Part shown: positions 9,164 to 17,363 of the stretch, one piece after another
How the letters are laid out: each line of letters starts with the position of its first letter
Numbering within the stretch: position 1 is the first letter of the stretch
Source of the DNA: Bog-159 sp963709155
GTDB lineage: Bacteria > Acidobacteriota > Terriglobia > Bryobacterales > Bryobacteraceae
NCBI GenBank assembly: GCA_963709155.1
Contig: CAVPVD010000007.1
Span: forward strand, 2,852,001-2,916,000
Length of the DNA stretch: 64,000 nucleotides
Reading direction: 5' to 3'
Program-made: the position numbers and the translations under genes
Notes under the pieces: generated by a model
What the model was told of the DNA's origin: nothing
Databases searched by the model: none
What the model saw: the letters and a program-made list of their open reading frames with translations, nothing else

Positions 9164-9864
9164 TCCGCCTGCACGAGATCAACTCGCGATGGTGGGGGGA
9201 GCCCGCCGGAATCGTGGATGACGCCGGCTTCTTTGCGTTGCCGGATCATGAGCGGGAGCAGGCGCTGGCGCCCTATCGATGGGTTGAATTCAAGTCGGGT
9301 TTCGCCGGCGCGCCGCCGCTTCCCGCCCTCGCGCGCGCCGGGTTTTTTCTGGTGGACGTTCAAATCGCGTTCCGCATCGCGCTGAAGCCGGGCGGCGGCA
9401 GCGGCTGCAGCGAGGCATTGATGGCACGCTTCGCGGACGAGCCTGGATTCGCCTATTCCGGGGACGAACTTGCGCCGTTCGAACACGAACGTTATATTCA
9501 TCTGCCGGGGCAGACGCAGGATCGCCTCAACGCCCGGTACGGGGATTGGGGCAAGCAGTTAATCCGGGACCACCCCGAGACGTGCCTGGCGATTCTCGCG
9601 GACGGGGAGGTGCAGGGATGGTTTCTGTCACAGCCCGCCGCCGCGGGCTTGAACCTGACCCTGGCCGCCGCACACCACAGCGCCCGGATCTCGGGGTTCC
9701 TGCTCTACGAGAAAGGGCTGGCCGCATACGCCGGGAGAGGCCATCGCATCGGTTTCGCCAGCTTTAGCGTGATGAATACGCCGGTTCACAACATCTACGC
9801 CAAGCTCGGCGCGCGTTTCACGCCGCCCACGGCGATCTGGCTTTGGGTGGCCGGCGGGGCGTAG
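9160..9864 (+). CDS. GNAT-like acyltransferase of the LuxE/LuxC cluster
   Basis: A 234-residue protein with a GNAT-like C-terminal half: LAILADGEVQGWFLSQP as central strands, then ISGFLLYEKGLAAYAGRGHRIGFASFSVMNTPVHNIYAKLGARF, where NTPVHNIYAKLG is the usual acetyl-CoA-fold end. The N-terminal half (RWVEFKSGF, GFFLVDVQIAFR) resembles TDP-fucosamine-type N-acyltransferases. GTG 9160 is used because it overlaps the LuxC stop as GTGA, so translation is probably coupled. The likely role is transfer of an acyl group made nearby to an amine or sugar; this is inferred from context. The frame is intact. Confidence 0.68.
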   Translation: MIRLHEINSRWWGEPAGIVDDAGFFALPDHEREQALAPYRWVEFKSGFAGAPPLPALARAGFFLVDVQIAFRIALKPGGGSGCSEALMARFADEPGFAYSGDELAPFEHERYIHLPGQTQDRLNARYGDWGKQLIRDHPETCLAILADGEVQGWFLSQPAAAGLNLTLAAAHHSARISGFLLYEKGLAAYAGRGHRIGFASFSVMNTPVHNIYAKLGARFTPPTAIWLWVAGGA

Positions 9865-9878
9865 CTGGCCCCACGGAA

Positions 9879-10691
9879 CTATCCCGCGTGGCCCGCCAGG
9901 TATTTCCGCAGCGTCGGCGCCAAGTCGGCCGCCAACTGCAGATTCTGCTGCGCGTCCAGATCGGATATCACGTACGCCAGATAATCGCCGCTCTCGAACG
10001 CCACCACCTGAAAGCGGTCCACACCCTCCTGGTGAATGCCTTCGCCCAGCCGCTCGCCCGGCTCCCTGCGCGTGAGAATCACGGAGACGGTCTTTCCGCC
10101 ATCCGCCAGGATCAGGTGCGTGTACTGCCGTCCCCCGGCGCTGCAGTGGTGGCCTTGGATGAGGTGGAAATCGCCCGGCAGTTTGGCCTGCACCAGGGGG
10201 ACCAGTTGCGCGAACTCCGGGCCCAGTTCAGTGGCCATCTGGCGAGCGGGCTCGGGCTGTCTCGAATACTTACGGAAGACCGCGCATTGCAGGTGATCGC
10301 GCAGGCCCACGTTGAGCACCGCCGCCAGGCGCCCGGTGGTCTTCCGCAGGATGGCTTGCTCCGGATTGCTCCGTTCCCGCAAGACGCCCACCAGGACTAC
10401 GCAGAGGATCACCGCCGCGGCGGCGGCGATGGCCCACAGCCCGGTGCGCGGACGCGCGACCTCGCCCCGTACCCTCCGCCGCACCCGGGCATCCAGGCGG
10501 GCGGGCACCGGCGTGGATTTCACGGCGGCCTGCAATTCCGCGCGGATGCGCGCGCGCGTGCGGAGTTCCGCCGCGCACTCCGGGCAGGTCTCCAGATGGC
10601 GCGCCACCTCGCGGCCGGTATCCTCCGGCAACTCGCGGCTGAGATACGCATCCAGATGCGCGCGCACCGGATCGCACGGGGACGGGTTCAT
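9879..10691 (-). CDS. Anti-sigma factor with zinc-finger (ZAS) domain and one membrane helix
   Basis: 270 residues. The N-terminal RHLETCPECAAEL holds the His-x3-Cys-x2-Cys of a zinc-binding anti-sigma domain. A hydrophobic span LWAIAAAAAVILCVVLVGVL near residues 85-105 would cross the membrane, leaving about 165 residues outside. That outer part is unrecognised; it contains the CAVFRK and HHCSAGGRQYTHLIL segments with a few Cys and His that might sense redox or metals. Its start overlaps the sigma gene stop by 4 bp (ATGA), so the two are co-translated. It should hold the sigma factor inactive at the membrane until a signal arrives. Confidence 0.85.
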   Translation of the reverse strand: MNPSPCDPVRAHLDAYLSRELPEDTGREVARHLETCPECAAELRTRARIRAELQAAVKSTPVPARLDARVRRRVRGEVARPRTGLWAIAAAAAVILCVVLVGVLRERSNPEQAILRKTTGRLAAVLNVGLRDHLQCAVFRKYSRQPEPARQMATELGPEFAQLVPLVQAKLPGDFHLIQGHHCSAGGRQYTHLILADGGKTVSVILTRREPGERLGEGIHQEGVDRFQVVAFESGDYLAYVISDLDAQQNLQLAADLAPTLRKYLAGHAG

Positions 10692-11230
10692 CGGCCGCCC
10701 TCCTGGCCGATGCCGTAGGAGCGCGCGATTTCGCTTAGCTGCTCGCGCAACAGCTTCCGGCCGCGGCTCAGGCGGCTCATCACGGTTCCGATGGGCACGT
10801 CCAGCAATCCGGCGATTTCCTTGTAGGAGAACTCCTGTACGTCCGCCAGCAGAACAGCGGCCCGGTAATCGGCCGGCAAGCGATCCAGCGCGCGCAGGAT
10901 CTCGCCTTGCGCCAGGCGCTCGGGAACGGGGGGCGGCGCGGCGGCGGCTTGGTCCAGGATTTCCGCGCTATCCGGAACCCGGCGAAGGTTGAACCAACTG
11001 CGGCGGTGGTGATGGATGGTGTTGACCAGGATCTTGAAGAGCCAGGCCCGGCAATTGGTTCCGGGCTCGAAGCGGCCAAACGATTTCCAGGCCTGTAAGT
11101 AGGTTTCCTGCACGACGTCCTCGGCTTTCGCGCCGTCTCCGAGCAGCCGGGCCGCGGTGCGGTACAACTCGTTCAGGTGCGGCAAGGCGGCTCTTTCGAA
11201 TTCGTCAGTTCGCGGGCGTTTCGAAAACAA
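10688..11230 (-). CDS. ECF RNA polymerase sigma factor
   Basis: 180 residues with the two ECF regions. Region 2 is seen in AEDVVQETYLQAWKSFGRFE and CRAWLFKILVNTIHHHRR; region 4 in LPADYRAAVLLADVQEFSYKEIAGLLDVPIGTVMSRLSRGRKLL. The start is TTG 11230, since no ATG or GTG fits upstream of region 2, and AGGAG lies just before it with short spacing. It directs RNA polymerase to a stress regulon and is controlled by the zinc-finger anti-sigma protein encoded next. It belongs to the large RpoE/SigE-like group. Confidence 0.9.
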   Translation of the reverse strand: MFSKRPRTDEFERAALPHLNELYRTAARLLGDGAKAEDVVQETYLQAWKSFGRFEPGTNCRAWLFKILVNTIHHHRRSWFNLRRVPDSAEILDQAAAAPPPVPERLAQGEILRALDRLPADYRAAVLLADVQEFSYKEIAGLLDVPIGTVMSRLSRGRKLLREQLSEIARSYGIGQEGGR

Positions 11231-11322
11231 TACTCCTATAGTGGCATAAGGCGGCGGAGTGGGAGTTTATTCCCGCGATCTGGGAGGGCGCCGTTTTGGT
11301 AAACTGGAGGGGACCTGCCTAC

Positions 11323-11399
11323 GGCGGCTTTAGCTCAGTCGGTAGAGCGTCGGATTGTGGTTCCGAAAGTCGTGGGTTCGAATCCCACAAGCCGCCCCA
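11323..11399 (+). tRNA. tRNA-His (GTG anticodon)
   Basis: A full cloverleaf is readable: acceptor GCGGCTT pairs with AAGCCGC, D-stem GCTC, anticodon loop GATTGTGGTTC with GTG, T-loop GGTTCGAATCC. The extra G at -1 faces C73, a hallmark of tRNA-His. CCA is encoded. A defence-type gene pair ends 33 bp downstream on the opposite strand. Confidence 0.96.
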
Positions 11400-11432
11400 T
11401 TTAAGTCTTTATTTGTCGGTATTTTACACGCA

Positions 11433-12047
11433 TCACGGCTTACAGATGCGGTCGAGTAGGTTCAGGAGCCGTCCGGCGTGCACGGGCGATGCGGCTCTCA
11501 CTTTTATCGGGTCGATCAGCGCCAGGATCTTAAATGAGTGCCCTCCCTTCGAGTACTCACCTTTGGTAGGGCAGGCAGTCGTGGCTGCCTTCAGGCCCGC
11601 CCACAAGTCGGCTTTCGGAATCATGTCAATTTCTGGACGCTGGCTGAGCGCCCCTGGCCGGAAACCTCGGCCATAGTACTCCTTGACCTTATCCTTATCG
11701 GCGTGAAACCATGCCTCCATGGCTTGGACCATTAGGTGGAGTTGATCGGGCGTAGCGCTGTCCGGGCGATGCCATCCGTCGCGAGTTCTGACGTGCTCCC
11801 AGGCATCTCCGCCAGAAACTGGTGCCTCGCTGTCCACCAAGAGGATTGGGAAGTCCTCGTCACCAGCGTTTGCATGGGAGGTTCGAAAGCTCTTGAAGGC
11901 GCCACTTCTGGCACCACAACTCACGATTCTCGGCATGCGGCGATCCAGCCCTGCCTTCCGGAAAAATTCTCTGAAACCGCGACGGTACTCCGTGTCCAGG
12001 GCCTTGTTGTGATCGCCACCACCTTCCACGTAGATTCTTACATTCAC
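11433..12047 (-). CDS. DUF4276-like (Toprim-like) protein of an ATPase pair
   Basis: 204 residues. The acidic motifs MNVRIYVEGGGD at the N-terminus, FPILLVDSEAP near residue 68 and VQAMEAWFHAD near residue 108 match DUF4276, a Toprim-like putative nuclease fold. The C-terminal GGHSFKILALIDPIKVRA resembles the matching part of the second copy at 61753-62367. It starts with GTG in a GTGA overlap with the ATPase gene, so the two are coupled. ATPase plus Toprim-like pairs are known phage-defence arrangements (PARIS AriA/AriB, AbiL, the fused OLD nucleases). By analogy this protein is the effector released or activated by the ATPase; that has not been shown for DUF4276 here. Confidence 0.78.
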   Translation of the reverse strand: MNVRIYVEGGGDHNKALDTEYRRGFREFFRKAGLDRRMPRIVSCGARSGAFKSFRTSHANAGDEDFPILLVDSEAPVSGGDAWEHVRTRDGWHRPDSATPDQLHLMVQAMEAWFHADKDKVKEYYGRGFRPGALSQRPEIDMIPKADLWAGLKAATTACPTKGEYSKGGHSFKILALIDPIKVRAASPVHAGRLLNLLDRICKP

Positions 12048-13255
12048 CAGCGATTTCCTCCGATCTCACCACGCCGCCAAAGTTGTCCAAGGCCGTAGTC
12101 CTTCAGCCACTCGGCCAGATCCGCGCTAGTCCGCCGGGTCATACTTGTCGAACCATTCTGTTTTTCGCAAACGACTACGGCCTCGGGCACCTTCGTCAGG
12201 CCGTCAACGAGTATGTCGGAGTGCGTCGTAACGATTAATTGCATACGATGGGACGCGTCGACCAGCAACTCTGCAAGCCTGGCCACCAAATCAGGATGCA
12301 AACCCAGTTCGGGTTCCTCAAGACAAATTAGCGGCGATGGTTCAGGGTGATTCAGCACTGCCAGGAGACACAGATACCGAACGGTCCCATCCGAGAGTCG
12401 CGTCGCGGGGACAGGAGATCTCAGGCCAGAATAGTGGAGAAACAATTGAATCGTCCCGCCCAGGACTTTCGCTGAGAAATCCACAATCGAATCGTCGGCG
12501 TCCTTCAGTTGTTCCACTATACTGGCTCGAAGATTTGAGCGATGTTCCAGATCGTTTAGAACGAGGGCAATGTTCGCGGCGTCCTCGCGGAGGAACTCCG
12601 CCGGAAGGTCGGTTGGCTGCGGCCTCCGGGGTTGCGTGTTACGCCCGAGGTTCCATTCGCGAAAGAGCTTGATCTTCGCGTATTCACTCCCTAGATATGT
12701 GACCTCGGGATACTGATCCGGATCCTTGCGCTGGGACACAACGGACTGGTCAAGGGCCAGATCTTCGCGTTTCAGCGTGCGCCGTGCACGGTCGGCGCCA
12801 GGCGGACCGTCCGTCTTCACGTTCAAGACCGGATGCCCACTCTGGTAGCGGTAATAAAAATAGGGCTCGCGGTCGCCAGACCGACTGGCGTGCTCATTCT
12901 CAATTGCCTCGTCAACCAATTCGGCTCGCTGTCCCACCACCGTGAACTTCAGACGGTGGCGAAGCGGCATCTTGCCATCAGGGTGGAAAACCGTCGCATC
13001 AATCTCCGCAAGCGGCGGCTGGTCCGATCCCTTCCAAAGCCATTCGCCAATCCCGCCGCCGGCCCGAACGGGATCGAGCAAATTCCCTGGAGCCGACTGG
13101 AGCAGGCCTATAGCCTCGATTAGATTCGATTTCCCCGCGCCATTCGGGCCGATAAGCACATTCAGAGACTGGAGCTCAATCTCCTCCGTGTTTGGGCCAA
13201 ACGACAGGAGATTCCGCAACCTAATGGTTCTCAGAAATCGCTTATCGCCGAGCAT
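12044..13255 (-). CDS. AAA/ABC-type ATPase of the DUF4276 pair (OLD-like)
   Basis: 403 residues. IRLRNLLSFGPNTEEIEL with Walker A GPNGAGKSNLIEAI opens the protein, the signature LSDGTVRYLCLL lies near residue 285, Walker B LICLEEPELGLHPDL near 310 and the switch His in IVTTHSDILVDG near 342. This is the SMC/RecF/OLD-type ATPase fold (AAA_21). The C-terminus WLKDYGLGQLWRRGE is shared with the second copy (WVDDYSLGRFIFSGE), which marks them as the same family. It lies upstream of and overlaps the DUF4276 gene. It is probably the sensing or switch component of a two-gene defence module located next to tRNA-His. Confidence 0.85.
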   Translation of the reverse strand: MLGDKRFLRTIRLRNLLSFGPNTEEIELQSLNVLIGPNGAGKSNLIEAIGLLQSAPGNLLDPVRAGGGIGEWLWKGSDQPPLAEIDATVFHPDGKMPLRHRLKFTVVGQRAELVDEAIENEHASRSGDREPYFYYRYQSGHPVLNVKTDGPPGADRARRTLKREDLALDQSVVSQRKDPDQYPEVTYLGSEYAKIKLFREWNLGRNTQPRRPQPTDLPAEFLREDAANIALVLNDLEHRSNLRASIVEQLKDADDSIVDFSAKVLGGTIQLFLHYSGLRSPVPATRLSDGTVRYLCLLAVLNHPEPSPLICLEEPELGLHPDLVARLAELLVDASHRMQLIVTTHSDILVDGLTKVPEAVVVCEKQNGSTSMTRRTSADLAEWLKDYGLGQLWRRGEIGGNRW

Positions 13256-13296
13256 GTAGTTTTCATTCTACCCGGCTACGCAAACGCGCGAGCATT

Positions 13297-14277
13297 TCAC
13301 GCACGATAATCGCGCCCTGTAGCGCGGGCCGCCCGGCCGTAGGCGCGCGCGCAGAGTGCGAACCCCGCCAGGAAGAGCAGGAGCCCGGCGTAGGCCGGCG
13401 CCAGGTGCATGAAGTCGAGATAGCCGATCGCTCCATGCACTCCCAACGCCGCGCCGAATCCGAAGATTCCCATCAACGCCATCACCTCGAGAAAACTGCG
13501 GGTCAGCAGCGCGTGGCGAGTGATGATCAGGATCAGCAGCCCGCACGAAAGGAGTCCGCCGCCAAAGCCGGCGCGGTCGTGCGCAATAACCGGAATCAGC
13601 ATCGGTGAGATGGCCGCGATTTGTTCCCGGGTCATATCCATGAACCGAAGGTCTTGCGGCACAAAGACGGTGGTCATACCCACGCCCACGATGGTGGCGC
13701 CGGCCAGCACCAGTCCCGCGCCGCATGCCTGCAGAATCTGGCGGCCGCGCCGGGCCATCCCGGCCTCCTTAGGCAACTCCGTCCGCCATGCCTGGCCGAT
13801 GCGGAGCCCACCCGCGACCGATCCGCGGGATCGCCAAAGTCCCGCCACAAAGACGGGGAGAAGAATCACGGTCGCCACCGCGTGCCACGTATCCAGATAC
13901 CCGTAGCCAAGGTACGCCAGGAAGCTGGCGAATCCGGTGAATCCGGATATCGCGAAGGCCCACCAGGCCCACGCCTGCCTGGCGCGAAGCGGGAACTCCG
14001 ACAACCACCAGTACGCCGTTCCGATCGCGAGCAGGGTGCCCCCGAATGCTACGCGGTCGTGAAACATGAACATGGCTAGGCGCGGGTTCGCGGCGCGGCT
14101 CAGTCCCTCGGCATCCATCCCGAGGGCGTGCGAATCGTGCGGCAGCAGGTGCCCGGTCAACGATTGCAGGATGGCGAACCCGCCGCTGGCAAACAGAGCG
14201 ATGCCGGTCAGGGCCAGCAGCGGCCTGCCATCCCCTACCAATGCCTGGAACAGGCTGCCGCGATCTTCGGAGCTCAT
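13297..14277 (-). CDS. Multi-pass membrane protein, function unknown
   Basis: About 326 residues with roughly eight hydrophobic spans, for example LLALTGIALFASGGFAIL, FGGTLLAIGTAYWWL, VATVILLPVFVAGLW, AGLVLAGATIVGVGM, GLLSCGLLILIITRHALL and AYAGLLLFLAGFALC. HDR occurs twice in related settings (MFMFHDRVAFGG and VIAHDRAGFGGG), so the protein seems to be an internal duplication of about four helices, each repeat with a conserved HDRxxFGG loop. ATG 14277 is preferred over an earlier GTG. It follows the GH95 fucosidase gene closely and is probably in the same transcript. No enzyme motif is recognised. Confidence 0.72.
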   Translation of the reverse strand: MSSEDRGSLFQALVGDGRPLLALTGIALFASGGFAILQSLTGHLLPHDSHALGMDAEGLSRAANPRLAMFMFHDRVAFGGTLLAIGTAYWWLSEFPLRARQAWAWWAFAISGFTGFASFLAYLGYGYLDTWHAVATVILLPVFVAGLWRSRGSVAGGLRIGQAWRTELPKEAGMARRGRQILQACGAGLVLAGATIVGVGMTTVFVPQDLRFMDMTREQIAAISPMLIPVIAHDRAGFGGGLLSCGLLILIITRHALLTRSFLEVMALMGIFGFGAALGVHGAIGYLDFMHLAPAYAGLLLFLAGFALCARAYGRAARATGRDYRA

Positions 14278-14304
14278 ATGCAAATCATGCAACACAAATG
14301 CCTG

Positions 14305-16779
14305 TTACGCGAACTTCAGCCGGTATACCCGCCCCGGCTCCAGGCGCGCGCGAACCGAGCCGTCCGCGTCCGCCTTCAGCGGCAGCGGGCTCTCGCCTTC
14401 GCGGATTTCACGGATCTGGGAGCCCGGCGCGGGGCGCAGCACGGGTTCACCGGACAACGCCGGGCGCAGGGTGGCCCCGATCGGCTGTCCCCCGGACCAC
14501 TCGATATCGACCGTCAAACCGCCGCGCGCCCGCAATCCGGCGACACTCCCCGTGGACCATGCGCGCGGGAGGGCCGGCAGAAAGTCGATTCCGCCATCGT
14601 GGCTCTGCAGCAGCATTTCGGCCACGGCCGCCGCGCCGCCGAAGTTGCCGTCGATCTGGAAGATCCAGGTGCTGCCGGCCGGATGCGTGTCGAACAGATT
14701 GGGGCCGGTGCTGTGCTCGATCAGCTTGCAGACGGATTCCCAGGCCATCTCACCATCCAGGAGACGGGCCCAGAAGTTAATGGCCCAGGCGCGGCTCCAG
14801 CCCGTATAAGCGCCGCCGGCAGCCAGCCGCCGCTCAAGGGAGACGCGCGTTGCCTGCCAGAACTGGCGATTGCGGCGCACCGTGAATTCACGGCCGGGAT
14901 ACAGCGGATACATGTGGGACATGTGCCGCTGGCCCGGCGTCTTCTCGTCGAAGTCGTGCGACCACTCCTGAAGCTGGCCGTGCTTTCCGATCTGGTAGGG
15001 GATCAGCCGCTCGCGTGCGCGCTTCAGCTTCGCCGAGAAATCGGCGTCCACGCCGAGGATGCGCGCCGCCTCCATGCAGTGCGCGAACAGCTCGCCGATG
15101 AGCGCCATATCCATGGTGCAGCCATCGCTGGTCTCGGCGGTCCGGCCGTCCGGCGCGATGAAATTGTTTTCGGTCGATTCGGAGGGGCACGTGGTCAGCC
15201 GTCCATCCTTACGTTCGATCAGCCAATCCAGGCAGAACTCCGCGCAGGATTTCATCGGCGGATAGGCTTTGGCGCGGAGAAACTCGATGTCGCCCGAGAA
15301 GGCGTAATGCTCCCATAGGTGCGCGCAGAGCCACGGCCCGCTCATCGGCCAGTTGGCCCAGGTGGGCGAGCCCTGGCCGAAGTTGCCCGCCGGCGCCGAT
15401 TGCCGCCAGATATCCACGTTATGGTGGGAGACCCAGCCATGGCATCCGTAATTCACTTCGGCGGTCTTCGCCCCATTCTTACTAAGGCCCGCGATCAATT
15501 CAAAAAGGGGCGCATGCAGTTCGGCGAGGTTGCAGGTTTCCGCCAGCCAGTAGTTCATCTGGACATTGATGTTGGCGGTCCAATTGGAGCTCCACGGCGG
15601 ACGCACGAGTTCGTTCCAGATGCCTTGCAAGTTGGCGGGCTGGGTGCCTGGGCGGGAACTGGCAATGAGCAGATAGCGGCCGTACTGGAAATAGAGGGCC
15701 GCCAGGTCGGGATCCGGTTGGCCGCCAAACGCACGCAGGCGCTCATCGGTGGGCAGATTCGCGTTCTCGCTTCGCGGCAGGGTCAGGGAGACGCGCCGAA
15801 ACAGCTTCTGGTGGTCGGCGATATGCGCCGCGCGCAGGGATTCGTAGGATTTCTGCTGCGCCGCATCCAAACGGCTTCTGCACGCGGCCGCGATTTCGGC
15901 GGCGGAGCCGGCGGGGTCGCGATCGTAGCCGCGGTAGCCGGTGGCCGCGGCGATGAACAACGTGACCGTGCGGGCGCCCTCGATGCGCAGCGAGTCGCCG
16001 TCGGGCCGCACGAGTCCGCCTTCTGCAACGGCCTGAAGGGACGCTTCAAAACGCATGCCTTTGCCTTCGGCATCGTCATAGAGAACGCCATTGGCCGAGC
16101 GGACATAGTCGGGGTTGACATGCGAAGGGGCCTTGCCGGTAAGGCGCAGCGTACCGCCTGCGGCCGCCTGCGCCGTCGCGTGCAGGGGGCTATCGAGCGA
16201 CAGAGTCAGCCGCATGCCACCGGACGCCGTGGTGCTCAGCCGGACCACGATCACCTGGTCCGGCGCGGAGGCAAACGTTTCCCGGGAATAAACCGCGGAA
16301 CCGGCGCGGTAGGTGACGCGCGACAGCGCCGTATCCAGATCCAGCTCGCGGCGATACTGTTCGATTTCCGCGGGATGCTCCAGGTGGATATGGAGGTTGC
16401 CGAGCACCAGGTACGACTCGTTGTAGGGACCCTGCATCTGGTGGCAGACGCGGTCGGCGGCGACGTAATCGGCCTGTTCGAGGACCATGCGCCGGACCTC
16501 GGGAAGATGCTGCCTGGCCGCGGCGTTGTTCCAATCGCGAGGGGCGCCCGACCACAGCGAATCTTCGTTGAGCTGCAGGCGCTCGACGGGCGCCCCACCG
16601 AATACCATGGCGCCCAGCCTTCCGTTTCCGATGGGCAGCGCCTCGGTCCATTTGTCCGCAGGTTTACTGAACCATAGCACCGTCCGCGGTACGGCAGGTT
16701 GGGCCGCAGAGCGTTGGAGAGCGCCGGCGGTCAGCACGGCCGGGGCCAGTTTTGCGAATTCGCGTCGGGTCCAGTTCAT
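14305..16779 (-). CDS. GH95-family alpha-L-fucosidase, exported
   Basis: 824 residues, the usual GH95 length. It probably removes terminal alpha-1,2-fucose (some members act on L-galactose) from plant or microbial glycans. The N-terminus MNWTRREFAKLAPAVLTAGAL has a twin-arginine type signal, so export through Tat to the periplasm is likely. WTEALPIGNGRLGAMVFGG begins the N-terminal beta domain; the catalytic (alpha/alpha)6 barrel shows NINVQMNYW with the conserved Asn residues and CPSESTENNF with the putative acid Glu. The frame is intact. It works with the GH29 enzyme at 47348 and the sugar isomerase at the right edge in a possible fucose-use scheme, though they are not in one operon. Confidence 0.9.
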   Translation of the reverse strand: MNWTRREFAKLAPAVLTAGALQRSAAQPAVPRTVLWFSKPADKWTEALPIGNGRLGAMVFGGAPVERLQLNEDSLWSGAPRDWNNAAARQHLPEVRRMVLEQADYVAADRVCHQMQGPYNESYLVLGNLHIHLEHPAEIEQYRRELDLDTALSRVTYRAGSAVYSRETFASAPDQVIVVRLSTTASGGMRLTLSLDSPLHATAQAAAGGTLRLTGKAPSHVNPDYVRSANGVLYDDAEGKGMRFEASLQAVAEGGLVRPDGDSLRIEGARTVTLFIAAATGYRGYDRDPAGSAAEIAAACRSRLDAAQQKSYESLRAAHIADHQKLFRRVSLTLPRSENANLPTDERLRAFGGQPDPDLAALYFQYGRYLLIASSRPGTQPANLQGIWNELVRPPWSSNWTANINVQMNYWLAETCNLAELHAPLFELIAGLSKNGAKTAEVNYGCHGWVSHHNVDIWRQSAPAGNFGQGSPTWANWPMSGPWLCAHLWEHYAFSGDIEFLRAKAYPPMKSCAEFCLDWLIERKDGRLTTCPSESTENNFIAPDGRTAETSDGCTMDMALIGELFAHCMEAARILGVDADFSAKLKRARERLIPYQIGKHGQLQEWSHDFDEKTPGQRHMSHMYPLYPGREFTVRRNRQFWQATRVSLERRLAAGGAYTGWSRAWAINFWARLLDGEMAWESVCKLIEHSTGPNLFDTHPAGSTWIFQIDGNFGGAAAVAEMLLQSHDGGIDFLPALPRAWSTGSVAGLRARGGLTVDIEWSGGQPIGATLRPALSGEPVLRPAPGSQIREIREGESPLPLKADADGSVRARLEPGRVYRLKFA

Positions 16780-17014
16780 GATGGAATCGGGCTTTCGTAG
16801 GGTCTATCCGGGCGTCCGCCGCAGCGTGGGAGGCAGGGACTCATTTCCCCGCCTGGCACGGACGTCGAGCGAAACATCGAGGTGGGCCATGAAGATGGCG
16901 GCGGTTCGATAGGTGTCGTAGTAGTCGTCCATCTTCAGTCCATCGTACGTGCAGATTTCGCTGGGCACTCTGGAATGCTCTACCGCGCGAGTCCGGATCT
17001 TGGCCTCAGCCGTT
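16780..17014. other. Intergenic region between the GH95 and DUF971 genes
   Basis: About 235 bases. A short minus-strand frame here (containing MDDYYDTYRTAAIFMAH, about 42 codons from roughly 16938 to 16804) has no recognised homologue and no clear ribosome site. It may be a small unknown gene or chance. The GH95 promoter should lie here. Confidence 0.3.
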
Positions 17015-17362
17015 TCAGGCGGCCCGGCATTCGGGACAAGGGCAGATCTGGCGCAGGTGCTCCCAGGAGTAAATGCCCGTCGAGTGACCGTCGCTCCAGT
17101 TGATGCGGATGGCATAGTTACCCACCGGCTCCACGCTCAACATCTTTAGCGTGGGCTTATACATCTGGAACGGCGAAGCCGGGCCGGCCGCCGCTTCCGG
17201 TTGGCGGGGCGGCGTGCCATGGGCTCCCGTGCACGTCGCGCAGGGGCACTTATCGCGCAGATACGTGTTGCCGTATTCGCTGGTGTGCCGGTCTTTCCAG
17301 TCGATTTTGATGCCCTTCGATTTCGAAATGGCGATGTGTTCGGGGTCTGAGACGATGGTCAT
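17015..17362 (-). CDS. DUF971 / gamma-butyrobetaine hydroxylase N-terminal-like protein
   Basis: 115 residues from ATG 17362, which is one base after the rel stop. KGIKIDWKDRHTSEYGNTYLRDKCPCATC and IRINWSDGHSTGIYSWEHLRQICPCPEC are the two halves of the DUF971 fold, with paired Cys-Pro-Cys motifs typical of metal or Fe-S binding. In eukaryotes this domain is the N-terminal part of gamma-butyrobetaine hydroxylase; in bacteria it stands alone and is linked with Fe-S protein maintenance. Coupling to rel is positional only. Confidence 0.82.
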   Translation of the reverse strand: MTIVSDPEHIAISKSKGIKIDWKDRHTSEYGNTYLRDKCPCATCTGAHGTPPRQPEAAAGPASPFQMYKPTLKMLSVEPVGNYAIRINWSDGHSTGIYSWEHLRQICPCPECRAA

Positions 17363-17363
17363 G

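Noticed and set aside
15319..16677. Long plus-strand frame opposite the GH95 gene
   Set aside because: The minus strand has all GH95 motifs in one frame; the opposite product is Arg/Ala/Gly-rich without domains.
16804..17115. Minus-strand frame overlapping the DUF971 gene end
   Set aside because: Its first half lies in another frame of the DUF971 coding sequence; only the last 42 codons are free and have no match.
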